Shown piece after piece: positions 40,600 through 48,405 of a stretch of 50,380 nt of DNA. The stretch comes from Acidimicrobiales bacterium (GTDB lineage: Bacteria; Actinomycetota; Acidimicrobiia; Acidimicrobiales; Ilumatobacteraceae). The position numbers and the translations under genes were made by a program. The stretch is from assembly GCA_030828465.1 (NCBI GenBank), contig JAURCL010000010.1, positions 1 through 50,380 on the forward strand. Reading direction: 5' to 3'. The notes under the pieces were generated by a model. That model saw only the letters and a list, made by a program, of their open reading frames with translations, was not told the origin of the DNA and searched no databases. Position 1 is the first letter of the stretch; each line of letters starts with the position of its first letter.

Positions 40600-41417
40600 C
40601 TCGAGGCCACCACCGCATCGGTGAGCGCGTACCACTGCTCGAGTCCGAGTGTCTCCGGCCGCGCCGTCGGATCGATACCGGACGCCTCGATCAGCGATAC
40701 CGAGGCGATGCCGGCGAGCGATCGGCGCAGCATCTTGCGACGTTGACCAAAGCCGGCGCGGAGGAGCTCGTCGAGCACACCCTCGTCGATGACCGGGACC
40801 TCGGGGTGACGCTCGATAGCGACAAGGGCCGAGTCGACGTTCGGCCGAGGCAGGAAGACCGTGGGTGGGACGCGGCCGACGATGCGCGCCCGGGCGCGAT
40901 GGGCGATGCGCACCGACACGGCCCCGTATTGACCTGAGCCCGGCCCGGCAGCGAAGCGCTCCGCCGCCTCGAGCTGCACCATGACGAGCATCCGCGAGAT
41001 TCGCGGCACCCCGGCGAGGAGCTCAACGATCAGCGGGGTGGCGATGTTGTAGGGAAGGTTGGCGACCAGGGTCCACGAGTCGGCCCCGTCGAGCACCGAC
41101 TCCCAATCAAGGTTCATCGCGTCGCCCTCGACGACTCGGATCACCTCGACACCGTCGGTGAGACGCCGGAGCACTGTCGCGATACCCCGATCCACCTCGA
41201 CCGCGGTCACCGAGGCACCGGTCTCGGCGAGGGCAAGGGTGAGTGAGCCGAGTCCTGCGCCCACCTCGACCACATGGTCACCGGCGCCGACCGCGGCGAG
41301 CTCGGCGATTCGACGGACCGTGTTGGGATCGACCACGAAGTTCTGCCCGAGGTCGCGACGGGGAGCCAGACCGCTCTCCTCGAGGAGCGCCGCCAGAGCG
41401 GGACGCGAATGGGTCAC
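40596..41417 (-). CDS. rsmA: 16S rRNA (adenine1518/1519-N6)-dimethyltransferase
   Basis: The 273-residue KsgA/RsmA shows LAPRRDLGQNFVVDPNTVRRI (N-terminal DLGQNF), VVEVGAGLGSLTLALAETG (SAM motif I), VANLPYNIATPLI (catalytic NLPY), VMVQLEAAERFAAGPGSGQYGAVSV and PRPNVDSALVAI. It dimethylates helix 45 adenines in ribosome assembly. The GTG start at 41417 overlaps the stop of the RlpA-like gene (GTGA). The order tatD, X, ksgA, ispE is the actinobacterial one. Confidence 0.96.
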   Translation of the reverse strand: MTHSRPALAALLEESGLAPRRDLGQNFVVDPNTVRRIAELAAVGAGDHVVEVGAGLGSLTLALAETGASVTAVEVDRGIATVLRRLTDGVEVIRVVEGDAMNLDWESVLDGADSWTLVANLPYNIATPLIVELLAGVPRISRMLVMVQLEAAERFAAGPGSGQYGAVSVRIAHRARARIVGRVPPTVFLPRPNVDSALVAIERHPEVPVIDEGVLDELLRAGFGQRRKMLRRSLAGIASVSLIEASGIDPTARPETLGLEQWYALTDAVVASR

Positions 41418-41941
41418 CAGCGGTACTCCACCCGGATCGGCGCGTCGGTCGGGTCGGCGATCCGGCTGAACGCGATCGGATGGAGTTCGACCTCCTGGAA
41501 GCCGGCGCGGTCGACCAGCGTCACGATGCATGACACCGAGCGCTTGTTCTCGATGTTGGTGATCGTCACGTAGCGGCCGATCTCGGCCCCTCGCGCGAAG
41601 CAGAGATCCTCCTCAGGTGACTCGTAGGTGAACGAGGCGAGCCCGGTGTAGGTGCCGTCGTCGGAGGGAATCGCGATGAACGCTCCCTCGGGGGGCGCGA
41701 TCGTCACCCGCCGCTCGAGGTGGGCCGGAATGGGCACACCGAGCGGATCGTCGGACTCGGTTGCGTCGGCGGTCTCCGCTGTCTCGTCAACCGGGATCGC
41801 GGTCACCACCGTCGACATGTCGTCCGGTCGGTCGTCGCCGTCGAGCAGCACCGCCGCTGGGACCGCGATCACCGTGAGCGCAAGGGCAAAGGCGAATCGC
41901 CGTCGCTGACGAACGACAGGGTCGACGCTCACGAGGGCCAT
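41414..41941 (-). CDS. Membrane-anchored RlpA-like double-psi beta-barrel protein
   Basis: The 175-residue protein has a transmembrane or signal helix at residues 14-33, an acidic linker (36-80), then a domain from about 95: TYTGLASFTYE, CFARGAEIGRYVTITNIENKRSVSCIV, TLVDRAGFQEVELHPIAFSRIADP and IRVEYRW. This matches the RlpA/DPBB layout (GxASxY, GxxVxVTNxxNGRSV, VxDRGPF). The acidic Asp144 is retained, but the His of the usual TAAH segment is Ala116; Cys114 and Cys138 may form a disulfide. It sits where many actinobacteria encode the resuscitation factor rpfB. Start ATG 41941 overlaps tatD by 13 nt. Confidence 0.75.
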   Translation of the reverse strand: MALVSVDPVVRQRRRFAFALALTVIAVPAAVLLDGDDRPDDMSTVVTAIPVDETAETADATESDDPLGVPIPAHLERRVTIAPPEGAFIAIPSDDGTYTGLASFTYESPEEDLCFARGAEIGRYVTITNIENKRSVSCIVTLVDRAGFQEVELHPIAFSRIADPTDAPIRVEYRW

Positions 41942-42744
41942 CGGGACTCCACATCGTCGATGGCGAAGAATCGGCGGGTGTTGGCGTGGGTCGCGGTTGC
42001 GACCTCGGCGCGGTCGAGATCACGGAGGTCGGCGATCGCGGTGCCGACGGTGGCCACGAGCGCCGGATGGTTGGCGCGCCCCCGGTGGGGAACCGGGGCG
42101 AGATAGGGGCTGTCGGTCTCGATGAGCATCGACTCGAGCGGGCATCTGACGGCCGCCTCGCGGAGGTCGGTGGCGCTCGGGAAGGTGACGATGCCCGAGA
42201 AACTCACCATCGCGCCCCGCTTGATGCAGGCATCGAGCTCGTCGACCCCGCCGGTGAAACAGTGGAACACCGTCCGCTCGGGGATGCCCTCCGCATCGAG
42301 GATCTCGAAGGTCTCTTCCCAGGCCTCGCGGGTGTGAATCACCAACGGCAAGGAGCGTTCGTTGGCCCACCCGATCTGGGTGCGGAACGCCTCGGCCTGA
42401 GTGCCGCGAGGGGAGTGGTCGTAGTGGTAGTCGAGCCCGGCCTCACCGACGGCGACCACGCCGGGCGAGTCGAGGAGATCGACGACGGAGTCGGTTCCGT
42501 GCGATGCCTCGTGCGGGTGCAAGCCGACCGTCGCCCACACGTCGCGGTGCGCCGCGGCCACCTCAAGCGCGGAGAGCGTCGTGGCGCGATCGCATCCGAC
42601 CACGACGAACGTGTCGACACCATCGGCTCGGGCGAGATCGAGCGCAGAGGCGGAGCCGTCGGGGATGCGCTCGTCGTAGACGTGGCAGTGCGAGTCAGCC
42701 CATCGGAGGCCATCCGACGCGACCTCGTCCACCTTTCGCGACAC
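41929..42744 (-). CDS. TatD-family metal-dependent DNase/hydrolase
   Basis: The 271-residue TIM-barrel amidohydrolase-fold protein has the metal ligands in WADSHCHVYDE (HxH), VAVGEAGLDYHY (Glu), LVIHTREAWEE (His), TVFHCFTGG (His) and LIETDSPYLAPVPHRG (Asp). TatD-family enzymes are 3'-5' exonucleases or deacylases. It lies 5 nt after metG in the conserved metG-tatD pair and is followed by the RlpA-like gene. Confidence 0.93.
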   Translation of the reverse strand: MSRKVDEVASDGLRWADSHCHVYDERIPDGSASALDLARADGVDTFVVVGCDRATTLSALEVAAAHRDVWATVGLHPHEASHGTDSVVDLLDSPGVVAVGEAGLDYHYDHSPRGTQAEAFRTQIGWANERSLPLVIHTREAWEETFEILDAEGIPERTVFHCFTGGVDELDACIKRGAMVSFSGIVTFPSATDLREAAVRCPLESMLIETDSPYLAPVPHRGRANHPALVATVGTAIADLRDLDRAEVATATHANTRRFFAIDDVESRWPS

Positions 42745-42749
42745 TCGGA

Positions 42750-44258
42750 TCAGCTCCGGATGCGCGGGAAGAGTGGATCACCCTTCGTCACGGTCACGCC
42801 ACCGGGATAGCCGCCCCAGCGGGCGTCGTCGGGCAGTCGCCGATCCGCCACCGATCCGTTGAGACCGAGGCGCGACCAGATCGCGTCCGCGGTCGACGGG
42901 ACGGCCGGCCAGGCGAGCAGGGTGACGATCCGCAACGCCTCGAGGGCATCGCCCATCACCGCGTCGAGGTCGGCTCCCGGGGTCATCTTCCAGGGCTCGT
43001 TGGCCTCAAGGAAGGCGTTCGTCGCCCGGATCAGCGACCACGTCGCCTCGAGGGCGCGCGAGGGAGTCACCGCCTCCCATGCGGCCGAGGTGTCGGCGAC
43101 CGCGGCTTCCGCGGCGGCGGCGAGCGGGGAGTCGTCGCGTGGTGCGGGTCCGACACCACCGCAGGACTTGCCGACCACGGTCGCGACCCGCGAGGCGAGG
43201 TTGCCGAGGTTGTTCGCGAGATCGGAGTTGTAGCGAGCGACGAGACCGTCGTAGGAGAAGTCGCCGTCGGATCCGTAGGACGTCTCGGCGAGCACGTAGT
43301 AGCGGAACCCGTCGACGCCGACGGTGTCGACGAGATCGAGCGGGTTCACCACGTTGCCGGTGCTCTTGGCCATCTTCTCGCCGTCGACGAGCAGCCAACC
43401 GCCGACCGCCCAACCTTTCGGCAACTCGACACCGGCGCTCATCAGCATGGCGGGCCAGTAGACGCAGTGATGGCGGATGATGTCCTTGCCGATCAGGTGG
43501 TAATCGACGGGCCAGCGCTCGGTGTAGTCGACGGAGGGATCGCCGAAGCCGGTGGCCGACAGGTAGTTGGTGAGCGCGTCGAACCACACGTAGGCGACAT
43601 GGCGGTCATCCCAGGGGAGCCGGATTCCCCAGTCGAGGCTGGTCCTGCTCACCGAGAAATCGCGGAGGCCACCGCGGATGAGGCCGAGTGCCTCGTTGCC
43701 TCGAAACTCCGGCACGATCGCACCGGGGTGCGCTGCGTACCAGTCGAGGAGGCGGTCTTGGAAGCGGCTGAGGCGGAAGAAGTAATTCTCCTCCTCGAAA
43801 TGGTCGACCGGCCGTTTGTGGATCGGGCAGAGGTCGTCGTCGAGCAGTTCGTCGTCGGTGTAGTACTCCTCGCAGGCCACGCAGTACTTGCCGGAGTACG
43901 TGTCGAGTTCGATGTCGCCCGCGTCGTAGCAGCGCTGGAGCAACTCGGTGACGGCAGCGTGGTGGCGGGGTTCCGTGGTGCGGATGAAGTCGTCGTTGGC
44001 GATGTCCAGTCGACCCCACGCCTCGGCGAATTTCGGAGCGATCGAGTCGCAGAACTCCTTGGGGGAGAGGCCGGCGGCGTCGGCGGCCTGGCGGATCTTC
44101 AGTCCGTGCTCGTCGGTTCCCGTGAGGTAGAGCACATCGTCACCGAGGAGGCGGTGCCAGCGGGTGAGCGCGTCGCCGACGATCGTCGTGTAGGCATGCC
44201 CGAGGTGGGGTTCCGCGTTGACGTAATAGATCGGTGTGGTCACGTAGAAGCGGCTCAC
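42750..44258 (-). CDS. metG: Methionyl-tRNA synthetase
   Basis: The 502-residue class I synthetase shows FYVTTPIYYVNAEPHLGHAYT (HIGH-like HLGH), the zinc knuckle region CVACEEYYTDDELL with CPIH, the WFDALTNYLSATGFG helix and KMAKSTGNVV (KMSKS-like). There is no C-terminal EMAP tRNA-binding domain, as in many actinobacteria. It starts with GTG at 44258, with TAGCGT 7 nt upstream; the frame upstream lies opposite the thioesterase gene and is not coding. First gene of the tatD-ksgA-ispE run. Confidence 0.96.
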   Translation of the reverse strand: MSRFYVTTPIYYVNAEPHLGHAYTTIVGDALTRWHRLLGDDVLYLTGTDEHGLKIRQAADAAGLSPKEFCDSIAPKFAEAWGRLDIANDDFIRTTEPRHHAAVTELLQRCYDAGDIELDTYSGKYCVACEEYYTDDELLDDDLCPIHKRPVDHFEEENYFFRLSRFQDRLLDWYAAHPGAIVPEFRGNEALGLIRGGLRDFSVSRTSLDWGIRLPWDDRHVAYVWFDALTNYLSATGFGDPSVDYTERWPVDYHLIGKDIIRHHCVYWPAMLMSAGVELPKGWAVGGWLLVDGEKMAKSTGNVVNPLDLVDTVGVDGFRYYVLAETSYGSDGDFSYDGLVARYNSDLANNLGNLASRVATVVGKSCGGVGPAPRDDSPLAAAAEAAVADTSAAWEAVTPSRALEATWSLIRATNAFLEANEPWKMTPGADLDAVMGDALEALRIVTLLAWPAVPSTADAIWSRLGLNGSVADRRLPDDARWGGYPGGVTVTKGDPLFPRIRS

Positions 44259-44265
44259 CTCCCCG

Positions 44266-44271
44266 ACGCTA
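44266..44271 (-). promoter_or_regulatory. -10 box, metG operon (leaderless)
   Basis: GG-TAGCGT lies 7 nt before the GTG at 44258. It shares a 39-nt intergenic region with an identical box on the other strand. Confidence 0.5.
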
Positions 44272-44284
44272 CCCAGCCGCCGGA

Positions 44285-44290
44285 TAGCGT
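44285..44290 (+). promoter_or_regulatory. -10 box, thioesterase gene (leaderless)
   Basis: TAGCGT lies 7 nt before the GTG at 44298, only 13 nt from the metG box on the opposite strand. Confidence 0.5.
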
Positions 44291-44297
44291 CCTCGTC

Positions 44298-45116
44298 GTG
44301 CCCGGGGAGTTCGCCAGTGCGACCGCAGTCGTCGCTCGGGGAGACATCGACCCGTCCGGCATGACGGTGTTCGACTGCGAGGTGATCGACGGTTGGGACA
44401 TCGCCGGCAACGCGAACGGCGGATATCTGCTCGCGATCGCTGCGCGCGCGATGGAGCAGGTGGTCGGTCGACCCCCGCTCACCGTCACCGCCCACTACCT
44501 GTCGCCGGGACTCCCTGGCCACCACACGGTCACCGTCGAGGTGGTCAAGATCGGCCGGATGATCGCGACCGCCACGGCGACCATGGTGTCGGACACCACG
44601 GGCCGAGAGGTGGTGAGGCTGCTCGGCGCCTTCGGTCACGGCGATCCCTCCGCTCCCTCGATCATCGCCGGCGCGCCGCCCCAGCTTCCCGACTTCGCTG
44701 ACTGCGTCGTCGATCGCCCCGGGCCCGATCAGCCGATGCCGACGATCTTCGCCCGGTTCTCGATGCGACTCGACCCCGCGTGCACCGGGTTCCGGGAGGG
44801 CCGCCCAACCGGCACCGCTGAGATGCAGGGATGGTTCGAGTTCGCCGACGGCTCCGAGATCGACCGGATCGCGCTGCTGCTCGTCGTCGACGCCTTCCCT
44901 CCTCCCGTCTTCAACTCCGAACTGCCGGTGCTCTGGGTGCCGACGGTGGGGCTCACCGCGCACATCCGAGGTGTCCCGGCCCCGGGCCCACTCGCGTGCG
45001 TGTTCCGGTCCCGGTTCATCGCCGACGGGATGTTCGAAGAGGACGGCGAGGTGTGGGACTCCGCCGGTCGGCTCGTCGCTCAGGCGCGTCAGCTCGCGCT
45101 CACGCCGCTCGGCTGA
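44298..45116 (+). CDS. Double-hotdog acyl-CoA thioesterase family protein
   Basis: The 272-residue protein has two hotdog halves: the first with IAGNANGGYLLAIAARAMEQVVG and TVTAHYLSPGLPGHHTVTVEVVKIGRMIATATATM, the second with AEMQGWFEFADGSEIDRIALLLVVDAFPPPVFN and VPTVGLTAHIRGVP. This is the TesB-like N-terminal/C-terminal arrangement of actinobacterial thioesterases of the 4HBT superfamily. It probably hydrolyses acyl-CoA; the substrate is unknown. The gene is convergent with the HAD-IB gene, overlapping by 17 nt. Confidence 0.87.
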   Translation: MPGEFASATAVVARGDIDPSGMTVFDCEVIDGWDIAGNANGGYLLAIAARAMEQVVGRPPLTVTAHYLSPGLPGHHTVTVEVVKIGRMIATATATMVSDTTGREVVRLLGAFGHGDPSAPSIIAGAPPQLPDFADCVVDRPGPDQPMPTIFARFSMRLDPACTGFREGRPTGTAEMQGWFEFADGSEIDRIALLLVVDAFPPPVFNSELPVLWVPTVGLTAHIRGVPAPGPLACVFRSRFIADGMFEEDGEVWDSAGRLVAQARQLALTPLG

Positions 45117-45939
45117 ACTGGCTGATCACCGGCACGACTCGGCGGGCGCGTCGAGCTCCCACCGACAGCCCGACCGCGAACGCGCCGGCGGCCACCGATG
45201 AGGTCGCGAGCGCCGCGAGGGTGCGACGGATCACGGTCCGCGAGCGCTGGCGGAAGTGCACGATCGGCCAGCCGCTGCGGCGGGCGTGACGTTCCAGGCG
45301 CCCGTCGGGGTTGACAACGACCGGGTGTCCGACCGCCGACAGCATCGGGAGATCGCTCGAGGAGTCGCTGTAGGCGTAGCACTGCGCGAGGTCCAAGTTG
45401 TCCCAACGGGCCAACTGCTCGATCGCCTCCACCTTTCCCTCGCCGTAGCAGAACGGTCCCTCCAACTCGCCGGTGTAGACACCGTCGAGCACTTCACCGC
45501 GAGTGCCGATCGCCCCGGTCATGCCGAGGGAGAGCGCGAGCGGCTCCACGATCTCCTGAGGGGCAGCCGAGACGATGAAGGTTGAGCGGTTCGCGTGCCG
45601 GTGGATGTCGAGCAGCCGTCGGGCCTCCGGTCTGATTCGGCCGAGGAGCGTCGGGATGACCCGCTCGTTGAGCGACTGGAGGTCGTCGCGGCGCTGACCG
45701 CGGATGAATCCGAGGATCCGATCGCGCGCCTCAGCGGCGATGTCGTTGCCGTGATCGCCGCGCAATTTGAACAACGTTGCGCCGACCGCGTCGCGCAGCA
45801 GTTCCCGGGTCGGCATGAGCCGGGCGGCTTGGGCGGCTCGGGCGAGCGTGAACGCCGAGGAGCCGCTGATGAGCGTCCGGTCGAGGTCGAAGAACGCGGC
45901 GCTCGGCCCGCTGGACGCGACGTGGACGTACTCGCTCAC
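45100..45939 (-). CDS. HAD-IB family phosphatase with C-terminal hydrophobic segment
   Basis: The 279-residue protein shows motif I AAFFDLDRTLISGSS (DxDxT), motif II FIVSAAPQEIVEPLA, and motif III CYAYSDSSSDLPMLSAVG, as in SerB-like HAD subfamily IB hydrolases (TIGR01490 type). Residues about 245-265 (LAALATSSVAAGAFAVGLSVG) form a possible membrane segment followed by Arg residues. Related actinobacterial proteins are membrane-lipid or phosphoserine-type phosphatases; the substrate is unresolved. The start overlaps the rsmI stop by 4 nt. Confidence 0.87.
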   Translation of the reverse strand: MSEYVHVASSGPSAAFFDLDRTLISGSSAFTLARAAQAARLMPTRELLRDAVGATLFKLRGDHGNDIAAEARDRILGFIRGQRRDDLQSLNERVIPTLLGRIRPEARRLLDIHRHANRSTFIVSAAPQEIVEPLALSLGMTGAIGTRGEVLDGVYTGELEGPFCYGEGKVEAIEQLARWDNLDLAQCYAYSDSSSDLPMLSAVGHPVVVNPDGRLERHARRSGWPIVHFRQRSRTVIRRTLAALATSSVAAGAFAVGLSVGARRARRVVPVISQFSRAA

Positions 45940-46790
45940 CGAGTGCCCCCGTCGTCGGTCCCAGAGTCTTTCGCCATCGCGATAACGAGATCGTAGGCGG
46001 TGCGCCTCGGAACACCGAGTCGCCGGGCGACCGTGGTCGCGGCATCGCGTCGGGTCGCGCCGTCCGCGAGCTCGCGCTCGAGGAGATCGCGCACCATCGA
46101 CTCGTCGACGGGTGTGTCGTCGGCCGGACGTCCCTCGAGAACGATCACGTACTCACCGCGGGGCGATCCGATGTCGATCGAGCCGAGGCTCCCGCGCACG
46201 GTCTCCTCGTGCATCTTGGTCAGCTCTCGAGACACCGAGACCCGGCGCTCGCCCCCACACACCTCGCGGAGGTCGTCGAGGGTTCGTTCCAAGCGGTGGG
46301 GAGCCTCGTAGAGCACGACCGTCACCGCGCTGGCCGCCACCTCGGCGAGTCGCTCCTCGCGATCACGGCCCGATCGCGGGAGAAATCCCTCGAAGGCGAA
46401 TCGCGAGGTGTCGAGACCGCTGACCACTAACGCGGCGAGCAGGGCGCTCGCCCCCGGAACCGCCTCGACGCGGTGTCCTGAGTCGGCGACGGCGGCTGCT
46501 AGTCGACCGCCCGGATCGGAGAGCGCCGGTGTGCCGGCATCGCTGATCAACGCCACCGAGTGCCCGCTCGCGAGGAGGTCGACGACCTCCTCGACGAGGT
46601 CCCGCTCGGTGTGCTCATTGCACACGGCGAGCCGACGGGACTCGATGCCGAGGTGCTGGAGCAGGCGCCCGCTGTGACGGGTGTCCTCACAGCAGATCAG
46701 GTCAGCTCGGCCGAGGACCTCGACGGCGCGCGCCGAAACATCCGACAGGTTGCCGATCGGGGTCGAGACGAGGTGGAGCGTGCCGCTCAC
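45936..46790 (-). CDS. rsmI: 16S rRNA (cytidine1402-2'-O)-methyltransferase
   Basis: The 284-residue protein is in the tetrapyrrole-methylase-fold RsmI family: LHLVSTPIGNLSDVSARAVEVL, CCEDTRHSGRLLQHLGI, ALISDAGTPALSDPGGRLA, VEAVPGASALLAALVVSGL and VLYEAPHRLERTLDDL. It ribose-methylates C1402 in the decoding centre. The C-terminal helical part (TRRDAATTVARRLGVPRR) is typical. It overlaps DUF192 upstream and the HAD gene downstream by 4 nt each. Confidence 0.95.
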   Translation of the reverse strand: MSGTLHLVSTPIGNLSDVSARAVEVLGRADLICCEDTRHSGRLLQHLGIESRRLAVCNEHTERDLVEEVVDLLASGHSVALISDAGTPALSDPGGRLAAAVADSGHRVEAVPGASALLAALVVSGLDTSRFAFEGFLPRSGRDREERLAEVAASAVTVVLYEAPHRLERTLDDLREVCGGERRVSVSRELTKMHEETVRGSLGSIDIGSPRGEYVIVLEGRPADDTPVDESMVRDLLERELADGATRRDAATTVARRLGVPRRTAYDLVIAMAKDSGTDDGGTR

Positions 46791-47125
46791 CGGTCGTCGT
46801 TCCTGATCGCCACCTCATCGCCCACTCTGAGGCCCCAGCGAGCGAACGCGCCGGCCTGCGCCTCGATGACCGTTCGCGCGGCCGGGACGGGAACGCCGAG
46901 GCGGTGTCGCTGCATTCGAGCGGTCTTGATCACCACGCCGTCGCGATCGAGGTAGGCAACGTCGATCGCGAACCGCATGCCGACGGTGTGCACCCATCGA
47001 CAGGGCCGCAACACGAGCGCTCCATCGAAGTCATCGCGTCCGAGGAGGCCGCGGCGACGATCGACGCGCGACTCGGCGAGTTCCGCCGAGGCCATCACGC
47101 GGGCGTCGTTCACCAGCCAGGCCAC
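46787..47125 (-). CDS. DUF192 family protein
   Basis: The 112-residue protein has the DUF192 core: SRVDRRRGLLGRD (xxRxxGLMxR pattern), RPCRWVHTVGMRFAIDVAYLDRDGVVI (the CxxIHTxxMxFPIDVxFLD pattern) and VIEAQAGAFARWGLRVGDEV. No signal peptide, unlike many family members that are exported. Function unknown. It starts with GTG at 47125, with CACACT 6 nt upstream, and begins the DUF192-rsmI-HAD operon. Confidence 0.9.
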   Translation of the reverse strand: MAWLVNDARVMASAELAESRVDRRRGLLGRDDFDGALVLRPCRWVHTVGMRFAIDVAYLDRDGVVIKTARMQRHRLGVPVPAARTVIEAQAGAFARWGLRVGDEVAIRNDDR

Positions 47126-47131
47126 GCCCAG

Positions 47132-47137
47132 AGTGTG
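47132..47137 (-). promoter_or_regulatory. Possible -10 box, DUF192-rsmI operon
   Basis: CACACT lies 6 nt before the GTG at 47125, the same variant and spacing as before the alpha/beta hydrolase gene. Confidence 0.3.
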
Positions 47138-47180
47138 TCATCTGCGCACGGCGCTCTGACGGTCTCCAGGTGCCGAACGG

Positions 47181-48269
47181 TCAGACGTTGAAGCGGAACT
47201 CCATCACGTCGCCATCGCGGGCGACGTAGTCCTTGCCCTCCACCCTGAGGCGACCCACGTCCTTCGCGGCGTTCCACGAGCCGAGCTCGAGCAGTTCGTC
47301 CCAGGCGATGACCTCAGCGCGGATGAATCCCCGTTGAAAATCCGAGTGGATGCGTCCCGCGCACACCGGGGCCGTCGAACCCTCGTAGAAGGTCCAGGCA
47401 CGGCTCTCCTTCTCGCCGGTGGTGAAGTAGGTGCGCAGGCCGAGCAAGTGATAGCTCGACCGCACCATCCGGAAGAGCGCGCCCTCCCCGAGACCGAAGC
47501 CCTCGAGCATCTCGGCTCGCTCGGCGGGATCGGAGATCGCGGCGGCCTCGGCCTCCAACTGGACGCACATGCCGATCACTTCGACGTTGTCGCCGGCGTC
47601 GTTGAACTCCGCCGCCACGCGAGCCTCGGCTTCGGCGATCCCGTCGAGTTCGTTCTCGCCGACATTGACTACGGCGAGAACACGCCGATTGGTCAGCAGA
47701 AAGTGGGGAGCGAGGGTCTCGCGGTGCGCGGGGCTGAGTCCCGCTCGGTAGAGAGGTCGACCATCGCTCAGTGCCGCCTCCGCCGCGCGGAGGGCGTCGA
47801 GCTCGTCGCCGAGGCTCTTGTCGAGTTTCGACTGACGCTCAACGGCGGCAAGCCGTTTCTCAACGGTCTCGAGGTCGGCGAGGGCGAGCTCGAGCTCGAC
47901 CACGCGGAGGTGCTCGAGCGGGTCGGACGGTCCGGGCACGTCGTCGTCGGCGAAGGCCCGAAGCACGAAGACGATCGCGTCGACCTCCCGGATATTGGCG
48001 AGGAATTTGTTGCCGAGTCCCTCGCCCTTGGAGGCGCCCTCCACGAGCCCGCCGATGTCGACCACCTCGACTGCGGCGTGGATGGTGTTCTTCGACGATG
48101 ACATCGCCGCGAGTCGCTCGAGACGCTCATCGGGCACCTTTGCGACGCCGATGTTCGGGTCCTTGGTGGCGAAGGCGTAGGGGGCCGCGAGGGCGCCGCC
48201 ACCGGTCAACGCGTTGTAGAGCGAGCTCTTCCCAGCATTGGGAAGACCGACGAGTCCGAAGCGCTCCAT
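47181..48269 (-). CDS. ychF: Redox-regulated ATPase YchF/OLA1
   Basis: The 362-residue Obg-family P-loop protein shows GLVGLPNAGKSSLYNALTGG (G1), VVDIGGLVEGASKGEGLGNKFL (G3), and the C-terminal TGS domain (LGLRTYFTTGEKESRAWTF and DFQRGFIRAEVI). Its length equals that of bacterial YchF (363). It prefers ATP over GTP and binds ribosomes. TAGCGT lies 9 nt before the ATG; the expected -35 position falls inside the first of three hairpins upstream. Confidence 0.96.
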   Translation of the reverse strand: MERFGLVGLPNAGKSSLYNALTGGGALAAPYAFATKDPNIGVAKVPDERLERLAAMSSSKNTIHAAVEVVDIGGLVEGASKGEGLGNKFLANIREVDAIVFVLRAFADDDVPGPSDPLEHLRVVELELALADLETVEKRLAAVERQSKLDKSLGDELDALRAAEAALSDGRPLYRAGLSPAHRETLAPHFLLTNRRVLAVVNVGENELDGIAEAEARVAAEFNDAGDNVEVIGMCVQLEAEAAAISDPAERAEMLEGFGLGEGALFRMVRSSYHLLGLRTYFTTGEKESRAWTFYEGSTAPVCAGRIHSDFQRGFIRAEVIAWDELLELGSWNAAKDVGRLRVEGKDYVARDGDVMEFRFNV

Positions 48270-48278
48270 GGGCGGGAG

Positions 48279-48284
48279 ACGCTA
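48279..48284 (-). promoter_or_regulatory. -10 box, ychF (near-leaderless)
   Basis: GG-TAGCGT lies 9 nt before the ATG at 48269. Hairpin arms begin 8 nt further upstream. Confidence 0.45.
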
Positions 48285-48291
48285 CCGCCGG

Positions 48292-48324
48292 CCGGGGTCG
48301 GGCGGGGGGTGTGCCCGACCCCGG
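48292..48324 (-). terminator. Hairpin 1 of 3 between trxA and ychF
   Basis: CCGGGGTCGGGC (48292-48303) and GCCCGACCCCGG (48313-48324) form a perfect 12-bp stem; the loop on the minus strand is ACACCCCCC. No U-tract. It is a strong stem that overlaps the likely -35 region of ychF. Confidence 0.55.
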
Positions 48325-48331
48325 ACAGCGT

Positions 48332-48365
48332 GACGCGATGTCGAGGGGGGTGCCGACATCGCGTC
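48332..48365 (-). terminator. Hairpin 2 of 3 between trxA and ychF
   Basis: GACGCGATGTCG (48332-48343) and CGACATCGCGTC (48354-48365) form a perfect 12-bp stem; the minus-strand loop is GCACCCCCCT, sharing CACCCCCC with hairpin 1. Confidence 0.55.
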
Positions 48366-48398
48366 CGGCGTCAAGGGGCTGGGGGAGCCCCGACGCCG
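48366..48398 (-). terminator. Hairpin 3 of 3 between trxA and ychF
   Basis: CGGCGTC (48366-48372) pairs with GACGCCG (48392-48398), and after a 2-nt bulge GGGGCT (48375-48380) pairs with AGCCCC (48386-48391); the minus-strand loop is CCCCC. It starts 7 nt after the trxA stop, so it is the likely trxA terminator. Confidence 0.55.
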
Positions 48399-48405
48399 CG
48401 ACGGG

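Noticed and set aside
38434-40746. 770-codon open frame crossing prs, glmU, tRNA-Gln and ispE on the plus strand
   Set aside because: It runs through a tRNA gene and several conserved genes, so it cannot be a real protein.
42504-44297. Upstream extension of the thioesterase frame by about 600 codons
   Set aside because: It lies opposite tatD and metG; the hotdog protein begins at GTG 44298 with a promoter box.
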